Assembly: GCA_934667625.1 (NCBI GenBank)
Contig: CAKUMH010000005.1
Location: 70,206 to 134,205 of the forward strand
Source: an uncultured Elusimicrobiales bacterium
GTDB taxonomy: Bacteria > Elusimicrobiota > Elusimicrobia > Elusimicrobiales > Elusimicrobiaceae
Length of the DNA: 64,000 nt
Reading direction: 5' to 3'
A program made the translations under genes and the position numbers. Of the stretch, positions 6,985-15,161 are shown one piece after another. Numbering within the stretch: position 1 is the first letter of the stretch; every line of letters begins with the position of its first letter. Below the pieces are notes generated by a model, which had not been told where the DNA came from, did no database searches, and saw nothing but the letters and a program-made list of their open reading frames with translations.

Positions 6985-9591
6985 ATGGTTTTTCATCACT
7001 TGCAAGCCAGTTTTGCGGGGGGAGAAATCAGCCCCTCTTTGCAGGCCCGGGCGGATGCGGCGGCCTACAGCACATGGCTCAAATCGGCCAAGAACTTTTA
7101 CGTGCACCCACAGGGCGGCGCTTCCAACCGCCCCGGTACGGCCTTTATGGGCTTAGCCAAAAACACGGGCAAGCCCTGCCGGGTGGTCCCCTTTGTCTTG
7201 TCCGAGGAAGAGTCTTACGTGTTGGAACTAGGCGAAAAATACCTGCGTCTTTACACGTCGGCAGGGGTCATTAAAAACCAAGACGGCACCGCGCTGGAAC
7301 TGGCCACGCCCTATGCCGCGTCGGCCGTGCAAAAACTAAATTATACGCAATACGGGCAGAAACTCTTTTTGGCGCATCCGTCTTATCCGCCCCAGGTGCT
7401 TTCGCTGCAAAATGGCACGTTTACCCTGCAGGCGCTCCCGCTTCGCTATGGACCGTTTCAGTCGGCCAATACAGAGCAGGCTCATAAATTAAGGGTGACC
7501 AAAAGTACCGAGGGGGCCGTTTCCGCCGGCGTGGCGGCCACGGTGCGTTTCCAGCCCGAGGTCTACCCAAACTATGGTGTTTTGGGGTATTTTAACGACG
7601 TGTGGTTCTTTTCGGGGCCGGACTATGGGCTGGACCTAAATTTGCTCGTCTCGCAGTTCAACAGCACCTTTGGCGCACAGGGGCTGTCGGCCACGCTTTC
7701 GGGGGGACTTTTGCAAATCACTTCCCCGCAGGCGACGGGGGGCGATTGGAACGGCAAACAGCTGGTGCTGAAGTATTACCAGGCCTTCACCCGTCCGCCT
7801 GTACTGACGGTGACGCAAACGCTCAGCGGCGGCGCCAACCAGGGGAGTCTGTCTTCCACGGCGCCGGAGGTGTACCGTTTGGAGAGTGACTTTGATTTGT
7901 TCTCGCCCGAGGACGTGGGCGGCAAATTCGCGCTGACGCACGCGGTGGAGGCCCAGCTGGGCACGGGCACCTTAGGCTACGAGCAAACTTCCGGCACCAT
8001 CAAAACCGCCGGAGATTGGCGCCTGCGTACCAGCGGCACCTGGACAGGCACCGTAACGTTGGAGTCCTCCGCGGACAACGGCGTTACGTGGCGGGAAGTC
8101 AAACTGCTTTCCCGTGCGTCCGGGGATGAAAATTTTTCACTCGTCGGGCAGCTTGAAGACACCAACTCCTTTTATTTGTTGCGAGTCCGTTCCGGCGCCA
8201 ATACCGGTGAGGCCGGATACGAGCTGCAGGCGGAGGCCTTTTTTCAAGAAGGGGTGGCGGTGCTGACAGGGTATATCGGGCCGCGGCAAATGCTGGTGGA
8301 TATAGAGCGCCCCTTTGGCGCAGATACATGGACGAGTGAATGGGCGGAAGGCTCCTTTAGCCCCAAAAACGGCTACCCCGCCTGCGTGTTTTTTTACCAG
8401 GACCGCCTAGGGCTGGCCGGCACGCGGGCCGAAGCGCAGACGTTGTGGTTTTCCAAAACCGGTGCGTATGACGATTTCGGACACGCCCGCACCACGCTCT
8501 TGGATTCGGACGCGCTGAGCATTAAGCTCTCCGGCAAAAAGCTAAACGCCATCCATTCCGTGGCGGTGGGAAACAGACTGCTGATTTTTACGGCGGGGAG
8601 CGAGTGGACGCTGTCCGCTAATGGTGCCCTTACGCCCACCAATTTCCAGCTCTCCCAACAGAGCGAACGCGGCGCCAGCCGCACGGCGCCTGTGCTAGTG
8701 GGCAACAAAGCGCTCTATGTGCAGGCGCGGGGCGGCGTTCTGCGCGATTTTTATTACGACTACAATACCGCCTCTTACACCGGCAACGACCTGACGCTCT
8801 GCGCCCGCCACCTGTTCTTCAACCGGGAAATTGTGGACCTTTGCTACCAGCAGGAGCCGGACAATTTGCTCTGGTGCGTGCTGGATAACGGCACGCTTTT
8901 AACGCTCACCTACTTGGCAGAACAAGACCTGTACGCCTGGACGCATCACGAAACACAGGGTGAATTTGCCAGTGTTTGCACCGTGCCCAACCGCGGCTAC
9001 GACGAGGTGTGGTTTGCGGTCAAACGGGGGGAAACGTATCAGGTTGAACGCCTTTCCAGGCGTTTAGCCAGCAAGGAAGCGCAGGATCAGGTGTTTTTGG
9101 ATGCAGCGGTTTCCCGCCGCAGCGAGACGCCTTTTAGCGAAGTATCCGGGCTGGCGCATTTGGAAGGAAAGCAGGTGGACGTGCTGGCGGACGGAAGCCC
9201 CTTGGGGAGCCTGACGGTGACGAACGGAAAAATTACCCTGCCGCGGGCCATGCACTGCGTGCAGGTGGGGCTTTCCTACGAGGCCGAACTGCAAACCTTG
9301 CCCGCCGCCTTCACCCTTGCTGACGGCACCGGGCTGGACCGCAAGCGCCGTGTGGTGTCCGTGGTGGTAAAAATGTTGGACAGCCGCGGCGGACGGGTGG
9401 GTACGGATCCCCAGGCGCTAGACGAAATCGTCCAGCGCACGGACGAACCCTACAACACCCCGCTGCCGCTTAAAACCACGGAATACGAAAAGCCCCTTTC
9501 CGGGCTGCACACGTCCCTGCCGTCCGTCATTTTTCGGCAGACGGATCCGCTGCCAGTCACCGTGCTGGCACTCATCACGCGGCTGGCCTAG
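6985..9591 (+). CDS. Large podoviral tail protein (stabilisation/nozzle type)
   Basis: An 868-residue structural protein. The N-terminus (FAGGEISPSLQARADAAAY, then KNFYVHPQGGASNRPG) is characteristic of the large tail proteins of BPP-1-like podoviruses, considered functional equivalents of T7 gp12 nozzle. The middle holds beta-rich segments, and EWAEGSFSPKNGYPACVFFYQDRL marks a second conserved block around residue 455. ATG at 6985 is chosen because it sits just after the upstream stop with GAGGTG in front and gives the family-like N-terminus; the frame is also open slightly upstream inside the preceding gene. It ends at a bidirectional terminator. Confidence 0.8.
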   Translation: MVFHHLQASFAGGEISPSLQARADAAAYSTWLKSAKNFYVHPQGGASNRPGTAFMGLAKNTGKPCRVVPFVLSEEESYVLELGEKYLRLYTSAGVIKNQDGTALELATPYAASAVQKLNYTQYGQKLFLAHPSYPPQVLSLQNGTFTLQALPLRYGPFQSANTEQAHKLRVTKSTEGAVSAGVAATVRFQPEVYPNYGVLGYFNDVWFFSGPDYGLDLNLLVSQFNSTFGAQGLSATLSGGLLQITSPQATGGDWNGKQLVLKYYQAFTRPPVLTVTQTLSGGANQGSLSSTAPEVYRLESDFDLFSPEDVGGKFALTHAVEAQLGTGTLGYEQTSGTIKTAGDWRLRTSGTWTGTVTLESSADNGVTWREVKLLSRASGDENFSLVGQLEDTNSFYLLRVRSGANTGEAGYELQAEAFFQEGVAVLTGYIGPRQMLVDIERPFGADTWTSEWAEGSFSPKNGYPACVFFYQDRLGLAGTRAEAQTLWFSKTGAYDDFGHARTTLLDSDALSIKLSGKKLNAIHSVAVGNRLLIFTAGSEWTLSANGALTPTNFQLSQQSERGASRTAPVLVGNKALYVQARGGVLRDFYYDYNTASYTGNDLTLCARHLFFNREIVDLCYQQEPDNLLWCVLDNGTLLTLTYLAEQDLYAWTHHETQGEFASVCTVPNRGYDEVWFAVKRGETYQVERLSRRLASKEAQDQVFLDAAVSRRSETPFSEVSGLAHLEGKQVDVLADGSPLGSLTVTNGKITLPRAMHCVQVGLSYEAELQTLPAAFTLADGTGLDRKRRVVSVVVKMLDSRGGRVGTDPQALDEIVQRTDEPYNTPLPLKTTEYEKPLSGLHTSLPSVIFRQTDPLPVTVLALITRLA

Positions 9592-9597
9592 GCCTAA

Positions 9598-9632
9598 AAA
9601 AGGGGCCTTTGCTGTGTGCAAAGGCCCCTTTC
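9598..9632. terminator. Bidirectional terminator between tail gene and inverted membrane-protein gene
   Basis: A strong hairpin, AAGGGGCCTTTGC and GCAAAGGCCCCTT with a 5-nt loop, lies between two convergent stops and is flanked by A-rich sequence on the left and T-rich sequence on the right. It would end tail transcripts on one side and the inverted gene on the other. Confidence 0.8.
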
Positions 9633-9647
9633 CAAAATTATTTTTTG

Positions 9648-10355
9648 TTACGGAAACACAACGCTTTTAAGCATTTCTTCCGCTTTTGTTTGGTCTGCCG
9701 CGCCCAATTGGCTAGAGACAAAGTAATACACCGCGCCGTCTTGTGTCGGAACGATCAAGGCAGAGATCGGCATAGAGTCGCCATTGTTGCTGTACACGAG
9801 GGCGGAAACAAACAGTGCCGGGCGGCCGGACACGGTGATGTCCTCCTGCTTAAGCACCTCTAAATTGCGGCGGTGGTTTTGCTTGAAAGCTTCCTGCAGG
9901 TCCTGCAGAAAGTTTTCTTCCGTTTTGTTTTGGCGGATGAAGAACGTCCACGTCACCGGGCCTTTGTAGTCCTTGCCTGCGGCATCTTTTTTAAAGATAT
10001 TTGTATCCACACCCGCTTTAAAGGACCAATCGTCAAAGCTTACCCAATCGCCAAACGTCATGCCGTCAAACACCGTCACTTGCAGTTGGGTTTCCGGGTC
10101 CGTATACACGCGGGAACCGTATTGCGGCGCCGCAGTTTTGGCGGCGGCGATAATCGGTTGGAAGGGCTTTGTCACTTTATGCACGCACCACAGGGTGGCC
10201 ACAGCCAGCGCCACACCAAACAACACGGTGGAAACACCCGCCCAAATCAGCGGGCCCTTGTTGGAATTCTTTTTAAGCAGAACCCAAATCAATTTAAACA
10301 CCAAAAAGAAAGCCGCATACACGGCCAAAACAGCCAACAGCGAAAAAACAATCAT
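9648..10355 (-). CDS. Inverted membrane-anchored protein in the prophage, moron-like
   Basis: Unrecognised 235-residue protein. Two N-terminal transmembrane helices (about residues 2-26 and 37-60) flank a basic loop with LLKKNSNKGPL; the remaining 170 residues are soluble and look mixed alpha/beta (TFGDWVSFDDWSFKAGVD, VTWTFFIRQNKTEENF, then ISALIVPTQDGAVYYFVSSQ). It lies opposite to the late operon between tail and internal virion genes, with its own terminator (9598-9632), a ribosome binding site (AAGGAGC) and a TACAAT box at about 10397-10402 on the minus strand. This autonomy is typical of lysogenic-conversion genes. The topology resembles that of the small inverted gene at 1372-1548. Function unknown. 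Confidence 0.75.
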   Translation of the reverse strand: MIVFSLLAVLAVYAAFFLVFKLIWVLLKKNSNKGPLIWAGVSTVLFGVALAVATLWCVHKVTKPFQPIIAAAKTAAPQYGSRVYTDPETQLQVTVFDGMTFGDWVSFDDWSFKAGVDTNIFKKDAAGKDYKGPVTWTFFIRQNKTEENFLQDLQEAFKQNHRRNLEVLKQEDITVSGRPALFVSALVYSNNGDSMPISALIVPTQDGAVYYFVSSQLGAADQTKAEEMLKSVVFP

Positions 10356-10448
10356 TTCTTTACGCTCCTTAGTTGTAACGTCTTACCTTTTCTATTGTAG
10401 CAAAAAATCTTTTTTACCGTTTTGATATTTCAGTTGAAGGAGGAACCC

Positions 10449-10934
10449 ATGGCAGGACTTTTTCTCTCAGGCGCGGCCGCCTTAACGGCAGGCGTCTTAA
10501 AATGGGGCAGCCGGAAGGCGGAGCTGGAGGCGTACAGCCTGGCCGCGTCCGACTATGCCCGTCAGGCCGCCTTTACGGCGGCCGCACAGCGGCGTCAGGC
10601 GGAGTATTTATTCAAAACCGCCGCCGAACGCACGCGGGACCTGTACGAAACGTACGCACAGACCGCCGGCTCGCAAAAGGTGGCGGTGGCCGCCGCCGGG
10701 GCGGATGCTTCTTCCGGCACGGTACAGCAGCTGCTTAAAAGCAGTCGCTTAAATGCCTTGTTAGACCAACGCCGCGTGCAAAGCTCGCTGGACGATTCTT
10801 TGTACGAAAATTCCCTTGCCGCGGCGGAAAAAATTTACGCCTTAAACGAATCCGCCGCCGAACAGCGCAAGGCGGCCAAACGCCGCGGCAGCTGGTGGAA
10901 CGTGGGCCGCGATATTTTTTCTTTGCTTAGCTAG
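10449..10934 (+). CDS. Internal virion protein (T7 gp14-like role)
   Basis: A 161-residue, Ala-rich, helical protein. It begins MAGLFLSGAAALTAG, has a long charged helix with RRQAEYLFKTAAERTRDLYE, then KVAVAAAGADASSGTVQQLL and a basic C-terminus (RKAAKRRGSWWNVGRDI). This arrangement matches small ejection proteins of podoviruses that are carried in the head and pass into the cell envelope. The ATG at 10449 has a strong GAAGGAGGA ribosome binding site. The next gene follows after nine bases. The role is inferred from composition and position between tail and fibre genes. Confidence 0.65.
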   Translation: MAGLFLSGAAALTAGVLKWGSRKAELEAYSLAASDYARQAAFTAAAQRRQAEYLFKTAAERTRDLYETYAQTAGSQKVAVAAAGADASSGTVQQLLKSSRLNALLDQRRVQSSLDDSLYENSLAAAEKIYALNESAAEQRKAAKRRGSWWNVGRDIFSLLS

Positions 10935-10943
10935 GAGGACTCC

Positions 10944-12266
10944 ATGCCTATCATTCCCACCTATTCACAGCGTGAGCATTACCGCGCGCCGCAAGTGGCC
11001 GCGTCCTCGTCCGCGCCCCGCCGGATAAACGCCGCGCGGGAAAACGACTTGCAGACCGTCGGCAAGTTTATTCAAACGGTGTTGCCGCAGGGAGAGGACC
11101 GTTCGTCCGCACCGTCCAAAAGCGGCGCTTTATCCCCGTCCCCTCTGCGCCAAGAATTGGCGGAGACGGTGCATAAAAACGGGGCGGACGTGTCCGCACT
11201 GGACCGCTTTGCCGCGGCCCATTTTTTGCCGGACAATACGGACGAAACCGCGTCCGCCCGGCAGGATTATCTGTTGCTGCGTGCTGCCGCGCAGGAAGAC
11301 GCCCAAGCACTTGCCGCACAAACTGCCCGTTCGTCCGCGCTGGAGGAGTTAAACCGGACGCAGGCCGTCGGTTCCACCGCGCCGGACGGCTCCTCACTCA
11401 AGGCATATTTAGACGGGCAGCTACCCACACACCAGGCCCGCTTGCAGGCCCAGGGCGTGCATGAACAGGCAGTCCAAACACAGCTGCGGCAGGTGCGCGC
11501 GGACACCGCGGCCACTTGTATGCGCCGTGCCTTATCGGCCGGAAAACTGCACGCCGCGCAGGATTTTTTTGCCACCTTCCGGTCGGATTTTTCCGCTCCG
11601 GCCGAGCAGGCATATCGGCGCGAACTAGCCGTCGCCTCGGCGCGCCAAACGGCGCAGGCGCTTTGGGCCAATTCCGCCAACGAAACGGACGGCTCCGTGG
11701 CAAATCGCCAAGCGTGGGCCGTGGAAAAATTAAAAGCTCTTTCGGCTCCGCTCCGCCGGGACGTGGCCCGACAGCTGGCGTTCTTGCGCCGCCGGGAGGA
11801 AACGCAAGCGCACGCGGCCTGTGCCCAGGTGTATGAACGGCTGGCCTCGGGCGAAGAAATGCAGGATGTTGGCATCCTTGCCCCGTCCGTACTGCCCGCG
11901 GCGGAAGTGTCTCTAGCCGAACGGGCCGCGCAGGAAAAATCACTGCCCGCCGCCGCAGGCGCCCCGCAGGTGTTTAACCGCCTGTATTTTTCCGCCTCAC
12001 AGCAGGACAACGCCCGCGCCTTTGAGAAGGGGGACGTGTCCGCGCGCGAATACCTAGCGTTGGAGGCGGCCCGTCACCGCCGTGGTGGGGGGCTGTCGGA
12101 CCGGGAAAGCGCCCTTTTGTGCCGTGGCATAGAGGCCTGGCATCAGCGTAAGGGCATTTCAAAAGACGTGGCGGAGGAAAGCAAACGGGCGGTTTTGTCC
12201 GCCGCGTTCACCGCGGACGGGCAAGCGTCTGCTTGGGGCCGTATCAAACAATTGTTGGATTTTTAG
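10944..12266 (+). CDS. Probable internal virion / ejection protein
   Basis: A 440-residue protein, unusually rich in Ala, Gln and Arg and predicted to be largely helical throughout (for example ALAAQTARSSALEEL and RQLAFLRRREETQAHA). The N-terminal 70 residues are Ser/Pro/Arg-rich and probably disordered. No enzyme motif, signal peptide or transmembrane segment is seen. It follows the gp14-like gene with an AGGAGG ribosome binding site and precedes the tail fibre, the usual place for gp15/gp16-type ejection proteins. It is shorter than T7 gp15 and lacks the transglycosylase domain of T7 gp16. Assigned by context. Confidence 0.55.
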   Translation: MPIIPTYSQREHYRAPQVAASSSAPRRINAARENDLQTVGKFIQTVLPQGEDRSSAPSKSGALSPSPLRQELAETVHKNGADVSALDRFAAAHFLPDNTDETASARQDYLLLRAAAQEDAQALAAQTARSSALEELNRTQAVGSTAPDGSSLKAYLDGQLPTHQARLQAQGVHEQAVQTQLRQVRADTAATCMRRALSAGKLHAAQDFFATFRSDFSAPAEQAYRRELAVASARQTAQALWANSANETDGSVANRQAWAVEKLKALSAPLRRDVARQLAFLRRREETQAHAACAQVYERLASGEEMQDVGILAPSVLPAAEVSLAERAAQEKSLPAAAGAPQVFNRLYFSASQQDNARAFEKGDVSAREYLALEAARHRRGGGLSDRESALLCRGIEAWHQRKGISKDVAEESKRAVLSAAFTADGQASAWGRIKQLLDF

Positions 12267-12275
12267 GAGAGAACT

Positions 12276-13697
12276 ATGACCGTTTCAACACAACTTACTA
12301 AACGAATTTACCAAGGCAACGGCGTTACTACCGCCTGGGAGGTGGATTTCCCGTTGCTTTCTGCCGCGGATCTAAGCGTATACGTCACCTCGCCGCACGG
12401 CGTGGAAGAAAAAGTAACGCAGGGGTACGCGCTGGACATGCTTACCCACACGCTTACCTATCCCACGGCGGAGAGTGGCCTGGCGCCGCTGTCTGACGGA
12501 ACCACGCTGACGTTGGTGCGCAACACGCCGCTCACGCAGGAGATTGACCTCTTGCGCCAAGGGGAACTGGACGCCGAGGTGTTAGAGCAGGGATACGACA
12601 AGCTGACACTGCTGGTGCAGGAACTGAGTGAAAAACTGTCGCGCAGCATTAAGTATCCTGTTTCTATGCCAGAATCGTCCGACGAAGCAAATGCATTTTT
12701 AACGAAAATCCTCTCCGCTAGGAGAGACGCCCTGTCCGCCTCTACCAAAGCCGCTGCGTCCGCGCAGGTGGCACAAACCTCTGCCACGGAGGCCACCCAA
12801 ACTGCCACGCAGGCACAGGTGGATATTGCCGCGGCTTCTGCCGCTGCCGAGGCCCGGCTGGCCCAGCAGGGGGGACAAATTCTCTCCTCCGCACAAACGG
12901 CTGCAGACACCGCCACCGCCCAAGCTGCCACGGCCCAAGCCTATGCGGAACACTCTATTGGCAAGTGCTTGGGCGAGGTGTATGTGAGCCAAAGCAGCGT
13001 GGCGGCGGACAATCCCGGCTCGCTTTGTTTGTGGACGGGGGAATACTATGCCAACGCTTCTACCCTATACCCCGATTTTTACGCGTGGGTTAAAAGCCGC
13101 CCCGAGCTTTGCACCACCAAAGCAACTTATGATGCTGCTATTTCAGCCGCGGGCGCGTGCCCCTATTATGTGGCGGACGAAGTGGAGGGATCGTTGCGCC
13201 TGCCCAAATTATCCATCTACACCAAAACCAACCAAAGCGTAACGGTCACTCTCTATCCGTGGGTGGTGGCGTATAACTCCGCCGTGCCTCCTTCCACCGC
13301 GCAGGCCGCGGCATTTAACGGAGCGCTAAGTGGCAAGGCAGCGGCTGATTTATCCAACGTGTCCCGTTTGGCGCAGGCCGCGGCCGACAACCTCCTCCCA
13401 CAGGCCATGGACTATGTGGTTGAGAGCAAACTGCCGACGGAAGAGGATTCCTCGTGGTACCGCCGGTACAAAAGCGGCTGGCTGGAGCAAGGGGGAATTT
13501 CCGTCGGGGATACGGTATCGTATCCGGTGGCGTTTGCCTCGGCTGTGTACGGTTTGATTCTCACGGGCCACTTTTCCGGCAGTTATTACGCTTCGCTAGT
13601 CAACACGAAAACTGCCACGGGCTTTACCGTCTTTCAAGGCCAGGGATACGTCGGTGGATGTGAGTGGCGCGCCTCTGGTATGGGGGCCAGCGTATGA
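12276..13697 (+). CDS. Tail fibre / receptor-binding protein
   Basis: A 473-residue protein. Residues 1-140 match the T7 tail-fibre N-terminal fold that anchors the fibre to the tail (YQGNGVTTAWEVDFPLLS, then a conserved LTLVRNTPLTQEIDLL). Residues about 145-220 form an Ala/Thr/Gln-rich coiled-coil shaft. The C-terminal part (about 225-473) is likely the receptor-binding tip and includes LWTGEYYANASTLYPDFYAW and a terminal GYVGGCEWRASGMGASV. It overlaps the next gene by four bases. No reverse transcriptase or template repeat was found nearby, so it is not evidently a diversity-generating target, unlike the BPP-1 tail protein. Confidence 0.8.
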   Translation: MTVSTQLTKRIYQGNGVTTAWEVDFPLLSAADLSVYVTSPHGVEEKVTQGYALDMLTHTLTYPTAESGLAPLSDGTTLTLVRNTPLTQEIDLLRQGELDAEVLEQGYDKLTLLVQELSEKLSRSIKYPVSMPESSDEANAFLTKILSARRDALSASTKAAASAQVAQTSATEATQTATQAQVDIAAASAAAEARLAQQGGQILSSAQTAADTATAQAATAQAYAEHSIGKCLGEVYVSQSSVAADNPGSLCLWTGEYYANASTLYPDFYAWVKSRPELCTTKATYDAAISAAGACPYYVADEVEGSLRLPKLSIYTKTNQSVTVTLYPWVVAYNSAVPPSTAQAAAFNGALSGKAAADLSNVSRLAQAAADNLLPQAMDYVVESKLPTEEDSSWYRRYKSGWLEQGGISVGDTVSYPVAFASAVYGLILTGHFSGSYYASLVNTKTATGFTVFQGQGYVGGCEWRASGMGASV

Positions 13698-13918
13698 GTG
13701 CAGAAAACCTCAAAAATTGGCTTTGGCTGGCAGGTGCCGTAGGGGCGGCGGCGTTTTGGTGCGTGACCATGTACGGCCTGCCTCCGCGCGTGGATCATTT
13801 GGAAAAAAAGATTGCCGAACATGAGGGCCGTTTGGCCCGTTCGGACGTAAAACTGGATATGATTGCGGACGACGTCAAAAGCATTAAGGTACTGCTCTTG
13901 GGCGCGTCTGCACATTAA
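13694..13918 (+). CDS. Small membrane-anchored phage protein, lysis region
   Basis: A 74-residue protein. It has one transmembrane helix at about residues 8-29 (LWLAGAVGAAAFWCVTMYGL) followed by a charged coiled coil (VDHLEKKIAEHEGRLARSD). ATG at 13694 overlaps the fibre stop as ATGA. Such proteins are common next to holins and spanins in prophages and may be a holin partner, but no specific family was recognised. Confidence 0.65.
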   Translation: MSAENLKNWLWLAGAVGAAAFWCVTMYGLPPRVDHLEKKIAEHEGRLARSDVKLDMIADDVKSIKVLLLGASAH

Positions 13919-13930
13919 CAAGGAGGATGT

Positions 13931-14131
13931 ATGACGCAAGTAATCAATTGGTGCACAGCACACCTGCAGGAACTGCTCGCCATTATCGGCGGCTTGGTGG
14001 GCGTGGCGACGGTGGTGGTAAAGCTGACGCCCACGCAAAAGGATGACGAGTTTTTGGGCAAGGTCATCAAGGTATTGTCCGCCCTGTCGCTTGTCAATCC
14101 GGACGGGTCGTTTGTCGGAAGTAAAAAATGA
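13931..14131 (+). CDS. Small one-helix phage protein, possible holin
   Basis: A 66-residue protein with a single hydrophobic helix (about residues 16-31, LAIIGGLVGVATVVVK) followed by a conserved-looking KLTPTQKDDEFLGKVIKVL segment, a pattern I associate with small phage proteins of the lysis region. A strong AAGGAGGA ribosome binding site precedes the ATG. Its stop overlaps the Rz-like start (ATGA). Holin function is inferred from size and place only; no endolysin gene is seen in the window. Confidence 0.6.
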   Translation: MTQVINWCTAHLQELLAIIGGLVGVATVVVKLTPTQKDDEFLGKVIKVLSALSLVNPDGSFVGSKK

Positions 14132-14331
14132 AGTGGCTGCTTGGCCTGTCAGCTGTGCTAGTGGCGGCGTTTTACGCATGCCTGCGACAAAAAATACAAC
14201 TGCACGAGGAGCTAAAACAAGCCGTCAAACGGGAGAAGGAACATGAAGAAATGGATAGCGTTTTTTCTGCCGTGGAGCGTATGCCTGTGGATGAGCTTCG
14301 CCGCCGGCTGCGCACCGGGCATAAAAAATAA
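14128..14331 (+). CDS. Rz-like inner-membrane spanin
   Basis: A 67-residue protein with an N-terminal signal-anchor (MKWLLGLSAVLVAAFYACL) and a charged helical periplasmic part (LHEELKQAVKREKEHEEMD). This is the layout of class I i-spanins, which span the periplasm with an o-spanin and fuse the two membranes in the last step of lysis. Most of the second half of the gene overlaps the Rz1-like gene in another frame, the classical nested arrangement. It starts inside the preceding stop (ATGA overlap). Confidence 0.7.
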   Translation: MKWLLGLSAVLVAAFYACLRQKIQLHEELKQAVKREKEHEEMDSVFSAVERMPVDELRRRLRTGHKK

Positions 14332-14452
14332 GGCCGTGCTGTGCCGCGTGCGCTTTGACACGGACGACCCGGCCCTGGTGCAGATGAGCGGGCAAAACCT
14401 CCGCGCCTTAGCCGCCTTTGAGGCAGCCTGTGGACGTTTCAACCTGCGCTAA
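14243..14452 (+). CDS. Rz1-like outer-membrane lipoprotein spanin, nested with Rz
   Basis: A 69-residue protein read in a different frame from the Rz-like gene, starting 115 bases inside it. It has a signal peptide and a lipobox-like SFAAGC, so the mature lipoprotein would start at Cys23. A GAGAAGGA ribosome binding site precedes the ATG. The mature part is short, with DTDDPALVQMSGQNLR. Unlike lambda Rz1 it is not Pro-rich. The nested position with an i-spanin candidate is the main evidence. Confidence 0.7.
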   Translation: MKKWIAFFLPWSVCLWMSFAAGCAPGIKNKAVLCRVRFDTDDPALVQMSGQNLRALAAFEAACGRFNLR

Positions 14453-14465
14453 CAGACGCCAAAAA

Positions 14466-14503
14466 TAAAACCCCCGTCGTTTTTGGATGGGGGTTTTTGT
14501 GTG
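14466..14503. terminator. Terminator at the end of the phage late operon
   Basis: AAACCCCCGTC, loop GTTTTT, GGATGGGGGTTTTT. It separates the convergent Rz1-like and pilin genes and can serve both strands. Confidence 0.75.
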
Positions 14504-14515
14504 CACAAGTATGTA

Positions 14516-15022
14516 TTAGAAGTTGGAATTTTTACCGCTGGTGATCGCACTGCAAAATTTTTCAATGTCAGAGCCGGCGGTAGGAGCGGTGCAGTCCGCA
14601 GCCGAATCCTCACCCGTGCCACAGCAGCGTTTGGCCTCAATGGTGCCGTCGGCGCTTTCCGTCAGGATAGTTTTAAGGACGTACGGCGCCTTGTTCAGTT
14701 CGCGCTTGGCAGTGATGACAAAAGTGTTGTTGGCCGCACCGCTGGGGGCCTCCATGACGATCGTAAAGTTCTTTCCGCCGTATTTGGTGGTGCCGGACAC
14801 TTTGGGCACTTCCACATCCAACTTGGCAAAATTATCCGGCCATTGGTCCTTTTGCAGACGGTAGCGTTCTGCCGCACCGCGCACGGCGCTCATCAGCGTC
14901 AGCGCTTCGGCTGAGCGGGCTTTTTCCACGGCCGTCATATACTGCGGCAACGCCACGGCGGACAGAATGCCAACGATGAGGACGACAACCAACAATTCAA
15001 TAAGTGTAAAACCTTGTTTCAT
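14516..15022 (-). CDS. Type IV pilin-like protein, inverted next to the prophage
   Basis: A 168-residue prepilin: short leader MKQG, processed before F+1, then FTLIELLVVVLIVG with Glu+5 and the long N-terminal helix (ALPQYMTAVEKARSAEA). The C-terminal half carries the globular domain with four Cys including CCGTGEDSAADC and a final FC, likely disulfides. The ribosome binding site is AAGGGAG before ATG at 15022. It faces the phage late operon, sharing the terminator at 14466-14503, and lies between the lysis genes and the tRNA-Thr repeats. It could therefore be prophage cargo, or a host gene just outside the element. Confidence 0.85.
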   Translation of the reverse strand: MKQGFTLIELLVVVLIVGILSAVALPQYMTAVEKARSAEALTLMSAVRGAAERYRLQKDQWPDNFAKLDVEVPKVSGTTKYGGKNFTIVMEAPSGAANNTFVITAKRELNKAPYVLKTILTESADGTIEAKRCCGTGEDSAADCTAPTAGSDIEKFCSAITSGKNSNF

Positions 15023-15161
15023 AGTCTTCTCCCTTAATTAAAATGCGCGTCTGCGCCTACCAAATAGTATAGCAAAAAACGGGTGAAATGCAATATGGAC
15101 AGGCATAAAATTCACCGTGGCCTATGAGGCGGGTGCAAAACGCAATAAATATGTGGGCTGA

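Larger units (their letters stand above)
1..14503 (+). mobile_element. Prophage, late (structural and lysis) half, podovirus type; left part lies outside the window
   Basis: A colinear run of phage morphogenesis genes: terminase large subunit, portal, Bbp19-like protein, scaffold-like protein, capsid, Bbp16-like cement, tail adaptor, large tail protein, two internal virion proteins, tail fibre and a lysis cassette. The set and order fit short-tailed phages of the BPP-1 / T7 kind. No tail-length or baseplate genes are present. Integrase, repressor, replication genes and small terminase are not seen and should lie to the left. The late operon ends at a terminator near 14500. The inverted genes at 14516-15662 and the tRNA-Thr repeats up to 16233 may also belong to the element, but this is inference. 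Confidence 0.85.

Noticed and set aside
11267..12010. 247-codon minus-strand frame opposite the internal virion protein gene
   Set aside because: Ala/Arg/Ser-rich shadow of a GC-rich plus-strand gene with a good ribosome binding site.
12276..14452. Possible diversity-generating retroelement, because the phage resembles BPP-1
   Set aside because: No reverse transcriptase and no template/variable repeat pair was found near the tail fibre; its C-terminus shows no clear lectin-type variable region.
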